A stretch of DNA of 64,000 nucleotides, taken from NCBI GenBank assembly GCA_001769535.1, contig MEOH01000005.1, positions 1 to 64,000 of the forward strand. Reading direction: 5' to 3'. The notes under the pieces are model-generated. The model was not told the DNA's origin and did no database searches. It worked only from the letters and a program-made list of their open reading frames with translations. Origin of the DNA: Bacteroidetes bacterium GWF2_38_335. Lineage in GTDB: Bacteria; Bacteroidota; Bacteroidia; Bacteroidales; GWF2-38-335. Of the stretch, positions 40,024 through 49,150 are shown one piece after another (the stretch's first letter is position 1; every line of letters starts with the position of its first letter). Position numbers and translations under genes: made by a program.

Positions 40024-42489
40024 TTATTCCTGATAATAAATACGTTTTACTCTTCGTGAAATTCCTGTCATCACTTCATAGGGAATAGTTCCAAGTTGGC
40101 GGGCAATTTCGGAAATGTGATAGTGATCTCCGAATATAACAACCTCATCGCCTTCTTTTACATCCATTCCGGTTACATCAATCATACACATATCCATGCA
40201 GATATTTCCGATGAATGGTGCAAATTCATTTTTAATCTGAACTTTTCCTACTCCGTTGCTGAGTTTTCTGTTTAACCCGTCGGCGTATCCGATGGGCAAT
40301 ACAGCGATAACCGTGTTGTTTTTGGCAACAGCTGTGCGGTTATATCCGATCGTATCTCCTTTCTTAAGTTTTTTTATCTGAGAAACAGAAGTTTTCAATG
40401 TTGTCACGTTTTGCACTTTAGACTGATCGCGTGAGCTAATTCCATAAAGTCCGATTCCAAGCCGGACCATATCAAATTGTGCTTCGGGAAATCTTTCAAT
40501 ACCAGCCGAGTTCAGGACATGTCTCATCACCGGATATTTAAGTGTATTGATGATGTCGTGGCTGTGTTTTTTAAACAAATCAATCTGTAAATTGGTAAAA
40601 GCATCTTCGTTGGTGTCTTCGGATGCGGCCAAATGGGTGAAAACTGATTTGACTGTAAACTGCGGGGTAATTTTTAGTAATCCGAGTAATTCAGGAATGT
40701 CTTCGGTTCTGAAACCAAGGCGGTTCATTCCGGTATCAAGTTTCAAATGGACATTAAAATTATTGAGGTGGTTTCGGATAATGGCATCCCTGAACAATTC
40801 AAAAACCCTGAAGGAATAAATTTCGGGTTCGAGGTTGTTTTCAATCATCAGGTCGAAACTTTGAATTTCGGCATTTAAAACAACAATTGGCAGTGTGATG
40901 CCTCCTTTTCTTAGTTCAACTCCTTCGTCGGGAAAAGCAACGCAAAGGTAATCGGTACGCTGAAACTGCAGCAGATTTGCTACTTCCAGGATTCCGCTTC
41001 CATAAGAAAATGCCTTAACCATAACCATTATTTTAACATCATGCCTAACCAGTGATTTAAAATAGTTAAGATTATTAGTTATTGCGGTCAGGTTAATTTC
41101 CAATACAGTTTCATGGACTTTATGCTGAAGAAGCCTGGATATTTTTTCAAATTCAAATTTTCTTGCTCCTTTAAGAAGAATAATGCTGTCGCGGATGTCA
41201 AGTGCATTAAGTTCTCCGATTAGTTCATCGGTGCTGAAAAAAAAGTTTTTTTTGACTTTAATGAGATCAGCATATTTGGAAATATTGGGTCCGATTCCGA
41301 TAAACCTGCTGATTTTCTTTTTATTGACAAGGTTGGCTACTTCTGAATACAAATGTTTTTCTTCTTTGCCCGATTGAAGGATGTCAGAAAGAATCAGGGT
41401 TTTTTCCTGAAGTTGTTGTTGTTGGTCAAGGAAGTCGAGTGCAATATTCAATGATCCGATATCTGAGTTGTAACTGTCGTTTATTATTACACAGTTGTTG
41501 TTGCCCTCTTTAAGTTCAAGTCGCATGGCCACAGGAGTAAGATGCATCATTCTTTCTGCAATGACCTCGTTTTCGTATCCCATGCAAAGCATCACCGACC
41601 AGCCATGAATGGCATTTTCGATTGAAGCATCGTCGGTAAAAGGAATTACTAAGTTAATATTCTTTCCCTTATGCTTACCGGAAATGGTTGTTTCGCTTTC
41701 TCCTTTCAGTTTTTTGGTTATGAACAAATCAGCAGGATATTTGGCTGACCAGTTAAAAAGTTTACAATCCTCAAAATTGGTGTTTGACTGGACCTGCATT
41801 TCAATTAGTTGATAATCTTTACAATAGATCAGATATTCAGCATCTTCAAAAAGTTTTATCTTTTCAGAGATTTTGTGCTTATAATCCATGAAGTTTTCCT
41901 GATGTGCCTCTCCAATGTTTGTAAACAGTCCGATTGTAGGTTTGATAATTTTTTGCAGGTTATTCATTTCCCCGGATTTTGATATACCGGCTTCGAAAAT
42001 ACCCATCTGTGTATCTTTTTCCAGCAACCAGACTGATAGTGGAACACCAATCTGGGAGTTATAACTTTTTGGGCTTCTGACAATATTGTGATCTTTTTGC
42101 AAAAGTTGGAACAGCCATTCTTTAAGTATTGTTTTGCCGTTTGATCCGGTAATACCGATTACGGGAATATCAAAAGAATCACGATGTCCGGCACTAAGTT
42201 TTTGCAATGCTTTCAGCGTATTGTCAGTTAATATGAAATTAGCTTCAGGGTATTCTTCTATGTTTGAAGGCAATTTGCTGACAACAAAATTTCTGACATT
42301 TTTCTGGTACAGGTCTTCAATGTAATTGTGTCCGTTGTGCCTGTCACCAACCAGAGCAAAAAACAGTGAATTGAGTGGAGAGGATAGAGAGCGGCTGTCG
42401 GTAAGCAGGTAATTGATTGTATAATCAAATCCTCCGGTGATTTTCCCCCCGATTATTTTAGTAATATCATTAATTGAATAGGATGGCAT
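40024..42489 (-). CDS. Fused MurF ligase and alanine racemase
   Basis: The protein has 821 residues from ATG 42489 (MPSYSINDITKIIGG). An upstream ATG at 42636 would lie inside tdk and is rejected. Residues 1 to about 455 are MurF (UDP-MurNAc-tripeptide:D-Ala-D-Ala ligase): GITGSNGKT at 112-120, RSPKSYNSQIGVPLS, GIFEAGISKSGEM and NDSYNSD. About 456-821 is alanine racemase: PLP Lys492 in VMVKAFSYGSG, RLGIGLYGIS and catalytic Tyr716 in IGYNRTA, followed by LPIGYADG. The enzyme makes D-alanine and also joins D-Ala-D-Ala to the peptidoglycan precursor, a fusion known in Bacteroidota. It starts 1 bp after the tdk stop. Confidence 0.96.
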   Translation of the reverse strand: MPSYSINDITKIIGGKITGGFDYTINYLLTDSRSLSSPLNSLFFALVGDRHNGHNYIEDLYQKNVRNFVVSKLPSNIEEYPEANFILTDNTLKALQKLSAGHRDSFDIPVIGITGSNGKTILKEWLFQLLQKDHNIVRSPKSYNSQIGVPLSVWLLEKDTQMGIFEAGISKSGEMNNLQKIIKPTIGLFTNIGEAHQENFMDYKHKISEKIKLFEDAEYLIYCKDYQLIEMQVQSNTNFEDCKLFNWSAKYPADLFITKKLKGESETTISGKHKGKNINLVIPFTDDASIENAIHGWSVMLCMGYENEVIAERMMHLTPVAMRLELKEGNNNCVIINDSYNSDIGSLNIALDFLDQQQQLQEKTLILSDILQSGKEEKHLYSEVANLVNKKKISRFIGIGPNISKYADLIKVKKNFFFSTDELIGELNALDIRDSIILLKGARKFEFEKISRLLQHKVHETVLEINLTAITNNLNYFKSLVRHDVKIMVMVKAFSYGSGILEVANLLQFQRTDYLCVAFPDEGVELRKGGITLPIVVLNAEIQSFDLMIENNLEPEIYSFRVFELFRDAIIRNHLNNFNVHLKLDTGMNRLGFRTEDIPELLGLLKITPQFTVKSVFTHLAASEDTNEDAFTNLQIDLFKKHSHDIINTLKYPVMRHVLNSAGIERFPEAQFDMVRLGIGLYGISSRDQSKVQNVTTLKTSVSQIKKLKKGDTIGYNRTAVAKNNTVIAVLPIGYADGLNRKLSNGVGKVQIKNEFAPFIGNICMDMCMIDVTGMDVKEGDEVVIFGDHYHISEIARQLGTIPYEVMTGISRRVKRIYYQE

Positions 42490-42490
42490 T

Positions 42491-43075
42491 TTAATATCTT
42501 TTTCCTGTTTCTTTAATATAACAAGTTCTGCAAAGCGGCTCGTACTCGTTTTTTTCACCCAGCAATACTTGTTTGTCATTTTTAACCAAACGATGCGAAT
42601 ACTGCGCCAAATCGCCGCACCGCATGCAAATAGCATGAACCTTGGTTACATATTCTGCTGTGGCAAGCAGTCCTGGTATAGGTCCAAAAGGTTTCCCAAG
42701 GAAATCCATATCCAGTCCGGCCACAATAACCCTAATTCCTGAAGAAGCCAGCTGGTTGCAGACATCAATAAGGCCATTGTCAAAAAACTGAGCCTCGTCA
42801 ATGCCTACCACATCAACATTGTTTGCCAGAAGCAGGATGTTTGTTGCGGAGTCAACAGGAGTAGACCTTATAGAAGTAGCGTTATGTGAAACCACTTCAA
42901 CTTCGGAGTATCTCACGTCGATTTTGGGTTTAAAAATTTCCACATTCATCCTGGCATATTCTGCACGCCTGAGTCTGCGTATGAGTTCCTCAGTTTTCCC
43001 CGAAAACATGGAACCAACTATCACCTCGATCCATCCTTTTTGATTTGACTTGTTTGATCTGCTTTCAAGAAACAT
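42491..43075 (-). CDS. tdk: Thymidine kinase
   Basis: The protein has 194 residues, type II family. It phosphorylates thymidine to TMP for salvage. Motifs are [18 protein letters not shown] (P-loop), [11 protein letters not shown] (about 89-99) and a zinc ribbon made by CMRCG and CRTCY (one CxxC pair in each). It is the first gene of tdk-murF/alr-glycosyltransferase. A -7-like TACTTTTG occurs at 43125-43118 on the minus strand, without a well-spaced upstream partner. Confidence 0.96.
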   Translation of the reverse strand: MFLESRSNKSNQKGWIEVIVGSMFSGKTEELIRRLRRAEYARMNVEIFKPKIDVRYSEVEVVSHNATSIRSTPVDSATNILLLANNVDVVGIDEAQFFDNGLIDVCNQLASSGIRVIVAGLDMDFLGKPFGPIPGLLATAEYVTKVHAICMRCGDLAQYSHRLVKNDKQVLLGEKNEYEPLCRTCYIKETGKRY

Positions 43076-43213
43076 GTAAAATATTCTTCAGAAATTAAAA
43101 TTCAATCATTACTTTTACAAAAGTAAAAGAAAATACAATCTTGTATTTTTTTTACGTTACTTTAATAACAATTTTTATTAACAATTATTTCGGCTAAAAG
43201 CAAGAAAATATTT

Positions 43214-44029
43214 ATGGACAAACACGAAAAAACCGAAAAAATAAGGCAAAAACTGAACGAGGTAATAAATATGGTTGGCAGTGATATGTCGCTTATTGAG
43301 ACTGATATTGCCATGCAAAAGCTTCGTGATGTTTATGAAGATTTGAATTCGCTTAAAAGCAATTATGCAAATGAACCACAGCCACTGGTTCAGAAGACTT
43401 CCGGGGAAGATGATGATCTTCCTGATATTGAAGTTCAGATTCTTACTGGTGATGATGCGCCCTCCGGTGAAATAATTATTGAAGATGCACCTGTAAAGGA
43501 AACAAAAAAGCAGGAAAGTGAGATGAAGTTTGTCGAGCCTGTTGTTCAGCCTGTCGTTGAAAAAAAGGAAGTTATTGATTCATTTGAGCTGGACGAAGAA
43601 CCGTTTTTGCCCGAAGTTAAGAAAAAAGTTCATGTAGAGAAGGAACCTGAGCAGATCAAAACTACTGAAAAACCTGCTGTAGAAAAAGCACAGTCAAAAA
43701 CGGTTGCCGATCAGTATGAAACAAAAAAATCGCTCAACGATTTTGCAGCCATTAACAATAAGGTTAAGGATCTTGCAAGCAAAATTAAGGATCAGCCAAT
43801 AAAAGACCTGAAGGAGGCTATTAACCTGAATGAAAGATTTCTGTTTACCCGTGATCTTTTTGGGGGTAATGCTGAAAAATACGGCAAAACAATTGATGAA
43901 CTGAACAGGGTTAACGATCTTGATGAGGCAATGGCATACCTAAACAATAATTTTACCTGGGATATGGAGAAAGACAGTTTCAAAAAATTTCTTGAGCTGG
44001 TTTATCGCCGACACATCCCTGTTAAATAG
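43214..44029 (+). CDS. Conserved Bacteroidota protein with disordered middle, function unknown
   Basis: The protein has 271 residues with no signal peptide and no membrane segment. Residues 1-48 are helical and charged. About 55-175 is an acidic, Pro/Val/Lys/Glu-rich stretch expected to be disordered (repeated PVV, EKKE, EEPF). The C-terminal 95 residues form a compact, conserved-looking helical region: LKEAINLNERFLFTRDLFGG, YGKTIDELNRVNDLDEAM, and LNNNFTWDM...FLELVYRRHI. I recall similar C-termini in Bacteroidota hypothetical proteins but no function. It is 8 bp ahead of the M28 peptidase gene and probably co-transcribed with it. Confidence 0.8.
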   Translation: MDKHEKTEKIRQKLNEVINMVGSDMSLIETDIAMQKLRDVYEDLNSLKSNYANEPQPLVQKTSGEDDDLPDIEVQILTGDDAPSGEIIIEDAPVKETKKQESEMKFVEPVVQPVVEKKEVIDSFELDEEPFLPEVKKKVHVEKEPEQIKTTEKPAVEKAQSKTVADQYETKKSLNDFAAINNKVKDLASKIKDQPIKDLKEAINLNERFLFTRDLFGGNAEKYGKTIDELNRVNDLDEAMAYLNNNFTWDMEKDSFKKFLELVYRRHIPVK

Positions 44030-44037
44030 AAAAGGGT

Positions 44038-45282
44038 ATGTTAAAAATTTTTCTGGTTATCAATGTCCTTTTTTGGACTACTCTGGCTTCGCAAGATGTT
44101 GAATATGCAAAGAAAGTCATTGGGGATTTATCTTCTTCCGAATATCACGGAAGGGGTTATGAATACAACGGAGATAAGTTTGCGGCAAAGTATATCGCAG
44201 ATGAGTTGAAAAAAAACGGTGTACTCTCCTTTGCTTCCGATTACTTACAGTTATTTTCTATTAAAATCAATACTTTCCCATCTGAAGTTAAAATTAAGTT
44301 TGGAGATAAGACTCCTGAAAATGGGAAAGACTTTATAATCGATAAAATTTCCAGGGGTTGCAATGGAAAATTTGAATTGGTTTGGCTCGATAAAATTACC
44401 ATCAGCAAAGCAATGGAGATGGATCTTTCAAAAAAATTCATTGTAATTGATACCTCAAAAATTGATGATAAAAAATTTAAGGAAAATTTTCAGGCAGTTA
44501 AATATATTAATCCGTTAAAAGCTGCCGGAATTATTGAGATAATCAGTAAGAAACCATCTTCTTATCAATCGCAGTTGCAGGGGGCCTGTCCGGTTATTCA
44601 GGTTATAAATGGCGTTATAACTTCAGAAATGAAAGCACTAAATATTTCATTTAAAAACAAGTTAGAAAAGAATTATAAAACCCAGAATGTTTATGGATAT
44701 GTAAAAGGAGAGGTTGACTCATTTATTGTAATAGGAAGCCATTATGACCATCTGGGCCGTATGGGAAATATTTTTTTCCCGGGAGCAAATGACAATTGCA
44801 GTGGTGTTTCAATGACTCTGAATCTGGCCAAACATTTTGCCCAAAAAGAAAATGCACCTCATTATGGAATCATTTTTGTTTTTTTTACCGGCGAGGAAGT
44901 TGGTTTGCTCGGGTCAGATTTCTTTGTGAACAATGCTCCGGTTTCCCATGAAAAAATGAAATTAATGATCAATCTTGATCTGGTAGGTACCGGTGATGAC
45001 GGCATAACGATTGTAAACGGATCAGTTTTCAGGAAGGAATTTGAATTGTTTACTTCAATAAACAAAGAAAAGGGTTATCTTAAAGAAATCAAGGCGCGTG
45101 GAAAAGCGGCAAACTCCGATCATTACCCTTTTTCAGAAAAAGGCATCAGTTCGTTTTTTATTTATACCCGGGGCGGAGTTTCGGAGTATCACACTGTCGA
45201 CGATATTGCCGGTACATTGCCACTAACCGAATACGAAGATCTTTTCAGACTCATAACCGATTTTATTATAAAGTATGAGTAA
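44038..45282 (+). CDS. M28 family zinc aminopeptidase, secreted
   Basis: The protein has 414 residues with a short signal peptide (to about LASQ). The two-zinc peptidase core shows its ligands in order: GSHYDHLGR (His about 237, within the family's H.D), GANDNCSG (Asp), FTGEEVGLLGS (catalytic and ligand Glu), INLDLVGTG (Asp) and SEYHTVDD (His). A variable region of about 110 residues precedes the core where PA domains occur in some members. It acts in the periplasm or outside on peptides. It overlaps rsmI by 8 bp. Confidence 0.92.
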   Translation: MLKIFLVINVLFWTTLASQDVEYAKKVIGDLSSSEYHGRGYEYNGDKFAAKYIADELKKNGVLSFASDYLQLFSIKINTFPSEVKIKFGDKTPENGKDFIIDKISRGCNGKFELVWLDKITISKAMEMDLSKKFIVIDTSKIDDKKFKENFQAVKYINPLKAAGIIEIISKKPSSYQSQLQGACPVIQVINGVITSEMKALNISFKNKLEKNYKTQNVYGYVKGEVDSFIVIGSHYDHLGRMGNIFFPGANDNCSGVSMTLNLAKHFAQKENAPHYGIIFVFFTGEEVGLLGSDFFVNNAPVSHEKMKLMINLDLVGTGDDGITIVNGSVFRKEFELFTSINKEKGYLKEIKARGKAANSDHYPFSEKGISSFFIYTRGGVSEYHTVDDIAGTLPLTEYEDLFRLITDFIIKYE

Positions 45283-45949
45283 ACTAATTATTGTCCCCAC
45301 CCCGGTTGGAAACCTTGAAGATATGACTTTCAGGGCCATACGGATATTGAAGGAAGTCAGTCTTATTCTTGCCGAAGATACCCGGACTTCTTCATTTTTA
45401 CTAAAACATTATGGTATTGAAACACCCATGCAGTCTCATCACAAATTCAACGAGCACAGAACAGTTTCAGATATTGCTGCACGCATTTCCGGAGGCGAAA
45501 ACATTGCTCTGATTTCGGATGCCGGTACTCCGGGAATTTCTGATCCGGGATATCTGGTGGTAAGAGCATGTCTGGATGCCGGAGTTGAGGTTGAGTGCTT
45601 GCCCGGAGCAACAGCTTTTGTGCCGGCCCTGGTAGCATCCGGTTTACCGTGTGACAGATTTGTGTTTGAAGGATTTCTTCCACAGAAAAAGGGACGGCAG
45701 AAAAGACTTGGCGAACTGGCTGTTGAAACCCGTACCATGGTTTTTTATGAATCGCCGTTCAGACTGGTTAAAACACTGGAGCAACTGGCAGGGTTTTTAG
45801 GCAATGACAGACAAGCTTCGGTTTCGAGGGAGATTTCGAAAAAATTTGAAGAAATTCAACGGGGCACACTCGTTGAAATAGCCGCCTGGTTTTCTAAAAA
45901 AACCGTAAAAGGTGAGATTGTCATTTGTGTAAAAGGAAAAGATGATTAA
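45275..45949 (+). CDS. rsmI: 16S rRNA (cytidine1402-2'-O)-methyltransferase
   Basis: The protein has 224 residues of the tetrapyrrole-methylase fold. It methylates the ribose of C1402 in the decoding centre. Markers are LIIVPTPVGNLEDMTFRAI at the start, LILAEDTRTSSFLLKHY, HEHR-like NEHRTV, LISDAGTPGISDPGYLVV, VECLPGATAFVPALVASGLP and VFYESPFRLVKTL. It lacks the extra C-terminal domain of longer homologues. It overlaps both the M28 gene (8 bp) and the next gene (8 bp). Confidence 0.96.
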   Translation: MSKLIIVPTPVGNLEDMTFRAIRILKEVSLILAEDTRTSSFLLKHYGIETPMQSHHKFNEHRTVSDIAARISGGENIALISDAGTPGISDPGYLVVRACLDAGVEVECLPGATAFVPALVASGLPCDRFVFEGFLPQKKGRQKRLGELAVETRTMVFYESPFRLVKTLEQLAGFLGNDRQASVSREISKKFEEIQRGTLVEIAAWFSKKTVKGEIVICVKGKDD

Positions 45950-46559
45950 AAGAGTATTTTTTTTTCTGCTGTTCCTGTCAGCCTCAATTTCATTTTCACA
46001 GAATGCCGTAAAGAGCTTCTTTAAATTGAGCCGTCCCGAAAAATGCTGGGTTATTTTTCATCCATTCGCAGCCCTCAAAGTGATGGATTTGGCGGGTGTG
46101 GCAACTTATAGAGCCGATAGCCTGAAGTGCGATAAAACATTTGACGGAGATCTGAACGGAGGCCAGCTGGACGCATTCAGACATGCCTATTGGATGGCGT
46201 TGAATGTGCAAAAGATAAGCAGGAAAAAAGCAGAGAAACTTGGTGTCAAACACGAAAAAGGAAATTACCTTGATTTTAAAAAACGAAAAAATGAAGATTG
46301 TACCTTGCCTGACTCGGTAAGCTGTGCTATGGATTTATTTAATAATCGTGCCGGACTGGAAATTGGATTAAAAAACAGGGGATCATCGGAGCAGGAGCTT
46401 GTTGAAGCAGTAAAATCAGAAGTGTTGAATGGAAATCTTAAAAAGATTAAAAAAGATCAGCATGGAAATTTAATTGATTGTGATGGAAAATTAATTGAAA
46501 AAGAAGCTTTTAAGGCCAAATGGAATTCAACAAAATGTTTGATTAAATCCAATGAATAG
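45942..46559 (+). CDS. Secreted DUF6973-like protein
   Basis: The protein has 205 residues with a signal peptide ending near SISFSQ. The conserved patch is GGQLDAFRHAYWMAL (about 65-80) with a later MDLFNNRAGLEIGLKN. This Asp-x-x-Arg-His and N-x-x-G pattern fits the DUF6973-like group as I know it. The remainder is lysine-rich. Function is unknown. The paired acidic/His residues could be a metal or catalytic site, but that is inference. It ends the M28-rsmI run. Confidence 0.65.
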   Translation: MIKRVFFFLLFLSASISFSQNAVKSFFKLSRPEKCWVIFHPFAALKVMDLAGVATYRADSLKCDKTFDGDLNGGQLDAFRHAYWMALNVQKISRKKAEKLGVKHEKGNYLDFKKRKNEDCTLPDSVSCAMDLFNNRAGLEIGLKNRGSSEQELVEAVKSEVLNGNLKKIKKDQHGNLIDCDGKLIEKEAFKAKWNSTKCLIKSNE

Positions 46560-46690
46560 CAGATGCAGGCTAATTTGTACAGATAAGTTTTTATAAGTAT
46601 TGCCATCAAAATCCGAAAATATTCTTAATTTAGTAGTGGCGAGCATTTTGTGCTTAACATAAGTGGATTTTAAAGTGTATTTAAAACAGA

Positions 46691-49081
46691 ATGGAAAAAA
46701 CAAAATGTGAGATTACCGGGCTTGATCAGGAAAAAGATAAATGGGTGTTTATTTCTGAAGACAAGACGTATTCTCTTTCAATAAGTGTTATCAACAAAAA
46801 CATTTATTTAATAAAGCCAAAGGGTATAGGGAAAATCAAAACACATTTGGAAAGTTTTCCTGTTCTGGAAAGCGTTTATAAATCAATCGACGAAAGCAAT
46901 AAAGCTTATATTATTCATGATTACTCAGAGCTTGCAAGCACCGATATGGCTGCGCGCAGGCATTATACCAGATGGGTATTAAAAAACTTCCACAAAACCC
47001 ATTTTGTTATATTTTGTAATGTCAACAGAAGCATTACAATAATGGTAAAAACAGGCAAATTTATTTCCAAGGTCTTTGAAAAAGTTTATCTGAAAAAAAA
47101 TCTGGAAGACTCTTTGAATTTCTGCTTGTTACATGCTGTTGAAAATCAAGTGGATATTCCAGATAAAACATCTCTTAAAAAATTTAACGAACTCTGGAAA
47201 GAAACAGCCGAGTATTTTTCCTATACTAATGGTCAGCTCAAAATAATCAGAAAAAATGATTGGAAACTTGTTGTCAAGGATGATTTCATGGCTGAATATT
47301 CAGTGATTGATAAAAACATTATCACAGTAAAATTCAAAGGGATATACCGAAAGGGGTATTCGAAAATAGTTGGTGAAAAGCTGCTGGATGTGAAAAGTGA
47401 AGTTTGCGAGGAAAATGAAAAAATTTATGCATTATATGATGTGGAATCGTTGGTAAAACTTCCATTACCGGCTCGCTCTGAGGTAACCCGATGGCATCTC
47501 GATCACATGGATATTTTTAATGCTGTAATATTTTCCAGTCTGAACGCCTCCCAAAGAGCCAATGTTACTTTTGCAAAAAGACTCTACAGCAAATTAAAAG
47601 ACAGAATTTATACTGTGCCTGATATTGAATCTGCCCTTTTGCTTGCCATTGATTTGAAAAACGGAAGAAAAGAAGGAAGAAAGGCATACCCGAAAATAAA
47701 AAAAATATCAAAGGAAGAGCTTATTCGTGAAAATATTGAGCTTAAAGGTAAACTCTCAGGTTTAATTGATAACCAAAACAGGAAAATTCAGGATCTTATT
47801 TCGTCTTTAGGCAGGGTGACCTGGGATGAAGCTTTTAAGCAGGTGAATTTTAAGATTGATGATGAAAACGATTCATTTGCTGATCTATATGAAACAGCCA
47901 ATATGGTTATCGGAGATATCCAGGAAATAATCGATGAAAAGGAGCACAATATTAAAAGAGCCCATGCTGCAGAGAAGCTGAAATCTGCATTTTTGGCAAA
48001 CATGTCACATGAAATCCGCACGCCCATTAATTCAATTCTTGGTTTTTCAGAGTTGCTTCTTGAAAGGGATGATCTTGATGACAAAGCAAAATACTATCTC
48101 AAAATAATCACATCAAATTCTGACCAACTGCTTAAGCTGATTAATGATATACTTGACTTGTCAAAGATTGAATCCGAAATGCTCAAGCTAAAATATGAGT
48201 CTCATTGTCTTAATCACCTGCTCGAAGAAATTGCTCTTTCAGCAAGTTCATATCTCGAAAAAAGAAAAGGTGAAATTGAAATAAAAACCGAATTTGCATT
48301 GCAAAATGGTGAGTCGGTAATGATTATTGATAGAACGCGATTGCGCCAGATTGTCGAAAATCTGGTCAACAATGCCATGAAATTTACCGAAAAGGGTATA
48401 ATTACTATTGGGTATGAAGTTTCTGAAAACCAAATGACCATTTGGGTAAAAGATACCGGAATTGGAATTTCGGCTGAAAACCAGCGTATTATTTTTGATC
48501 GTTTTACTCAGGTAAATAACACTATGTCAAATATATATAGGGGAACTGGTTTGGGGCTTGCTATTTCAAAGCATTTGGCAGAAATGATGAAGGGGAAAAT
48601 ACGGGTTGTTTCTGAAAGCGGAAAAGGATCAGCATTTTATCTTACGCTGCCTTATAGGGTTTCCAAAGCTGATCTGGAGCAACTTTCAGAAAATGAGTCT
48701 GTGGTTATTTCAGATCTTATAAGAAACAAGGGTATTTTAGTGGTTGAGGATAACCATGATAATTTTGAGTTGATTCACAATTATCTTTATCCTGATCAGA
48801 ACAGGATATATCGTGCAATTACAGGTCGTGATGCTATTGAATTATGCCGCGCATATAATATCGATCTTATATTAATGGATATCAACATTCCCGAAATGGA
48901 TGGTTTTGAAACAACCAAATTAATTAAACAGGAATTTCCTATGATACCGGTTATTGCTCAATCGGCCAATGTACTTGAAGAAGATATCACCAAGGCCTTC
49001 AATGCCGGCTGTGACAATTACATTACAAAACCCATCAAGCGTGAAGCGCTGCTCCGAATGATCTCAATGGTATTAAAATAA
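46691..49081 (+). CDS. Hybrid histidine kinase with duplicated N-terminal domain
   Basis: The protein has 796 residues and no membrane helix, so it is cytosolic. Two copies of an unassigned alpha/beta domain (about 12-155 and 185-325) open it. Shared landmarks are S-V-I-N/D-K-N-I, A-R-R/S...TRW and H/N-x-VIF..x-N. The layout recalls STAS/SpoIIAA-like folds. A helical coiled coil (about 335-430) leads to the HisKA domain with FLANMSHEIRTP (His440). Then come the ATPase with NLVNNAMKFTEKG, DTGIGIS and GTGLGLAISKHLA, and a receiver domain with ILVVEDN, LILMDINIPEMDG (Asp730) and ITKPI. No DNA-binding output domain or cognate regulator is adjacent. It begins after a 131-bp spacer. Confidence 0.92.
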   Translation: MEKTKCEITGLDQEKDKWVFISEDKTYSLSISVINKNIYLIKPKGIGKIKTHLESFPVLESVYKSIDESNKAYIIHDYSELASTDMAARRHYTRWVLKNFHKTHFVIFCNVNRSITIMVKTGKFISKVFEKVYLKKNLEDSLNFCLLHAVENQVDIPDKTSLKKFNELWKETAEYFSYTNGQLKIIRKNDWKLVVKDDFMAEYSVIDKNIITVKFKGIYRKGYSKIVGEKLLDVKSEVCEENEKIYALYDVESLVKLPLPARSEVTRWHLDHMDIFNAVIFSSLNASQRANVTFAKRLYSKLKDRIYTVPDIESALLLAIDLKNGRKEGRKAYPKIKKISKEELIRENIELKGKLSGLIDNQNRKIQDLISSLGRVTWDEAFKQVNFKIDDENDSFADLYETANMVIGDIQEIIDEKEHNIKRAHAAEKLKSAFLANMSHEIRTPINSILGFSELLLERDDLDDKAKYYLKIITSNSDQLLKLINDILDLSKIESEMLKLKYESHCLNHLLEEIALSASSYLEKRKGEIEIKTEFALQNGESVMIIDRTRLRQIVENLVNNAMKFTEKGIITIGYEVSENQMTIWVKDTGIGISAENQRIIFDRFTQVNNTMSNIYRGTGLGLAISKHLAEMMKGKIRVVSESGKGSAFYLTLPYRVSKADLEQLSENESVVISDLIRNKGILVVEDNHDNFELIHNYLYPDQNRIYRAITGRDAIELCRAYNIDLILMDINIPEMDGFETTKLIKQEFPMIPVIAQSANVLEEDITKAFNAGCDNYITKPIKREALLRMISMVLK

Positions 49082-49083
49082 AA

Positions 49084-49110
49084 CACAGAGAAAAAAGTAA
49101 TTCTCTGTGC
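49084..49110. terminator. Hairpin between convergent genes
   Basis: CACAGAGAA (49084-49092) pairs with TTCTCTGTG (49101-49109), followed by a weak T-rich tract. Confidence 0.6.
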
Positions 49111-49150
49111 TTATTTATTTTCCGTTAACCGGATTGTGTTTTATACCCTT

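Noticed and set aside
40024-42636. Extended 870-residue start for MurF-Alr
   Set aside because: The extra 49 residues are encoded inside tdk and have no MurF likeness; ATG 42489 fits the conserved N-terminus and the 1-bp spacing.
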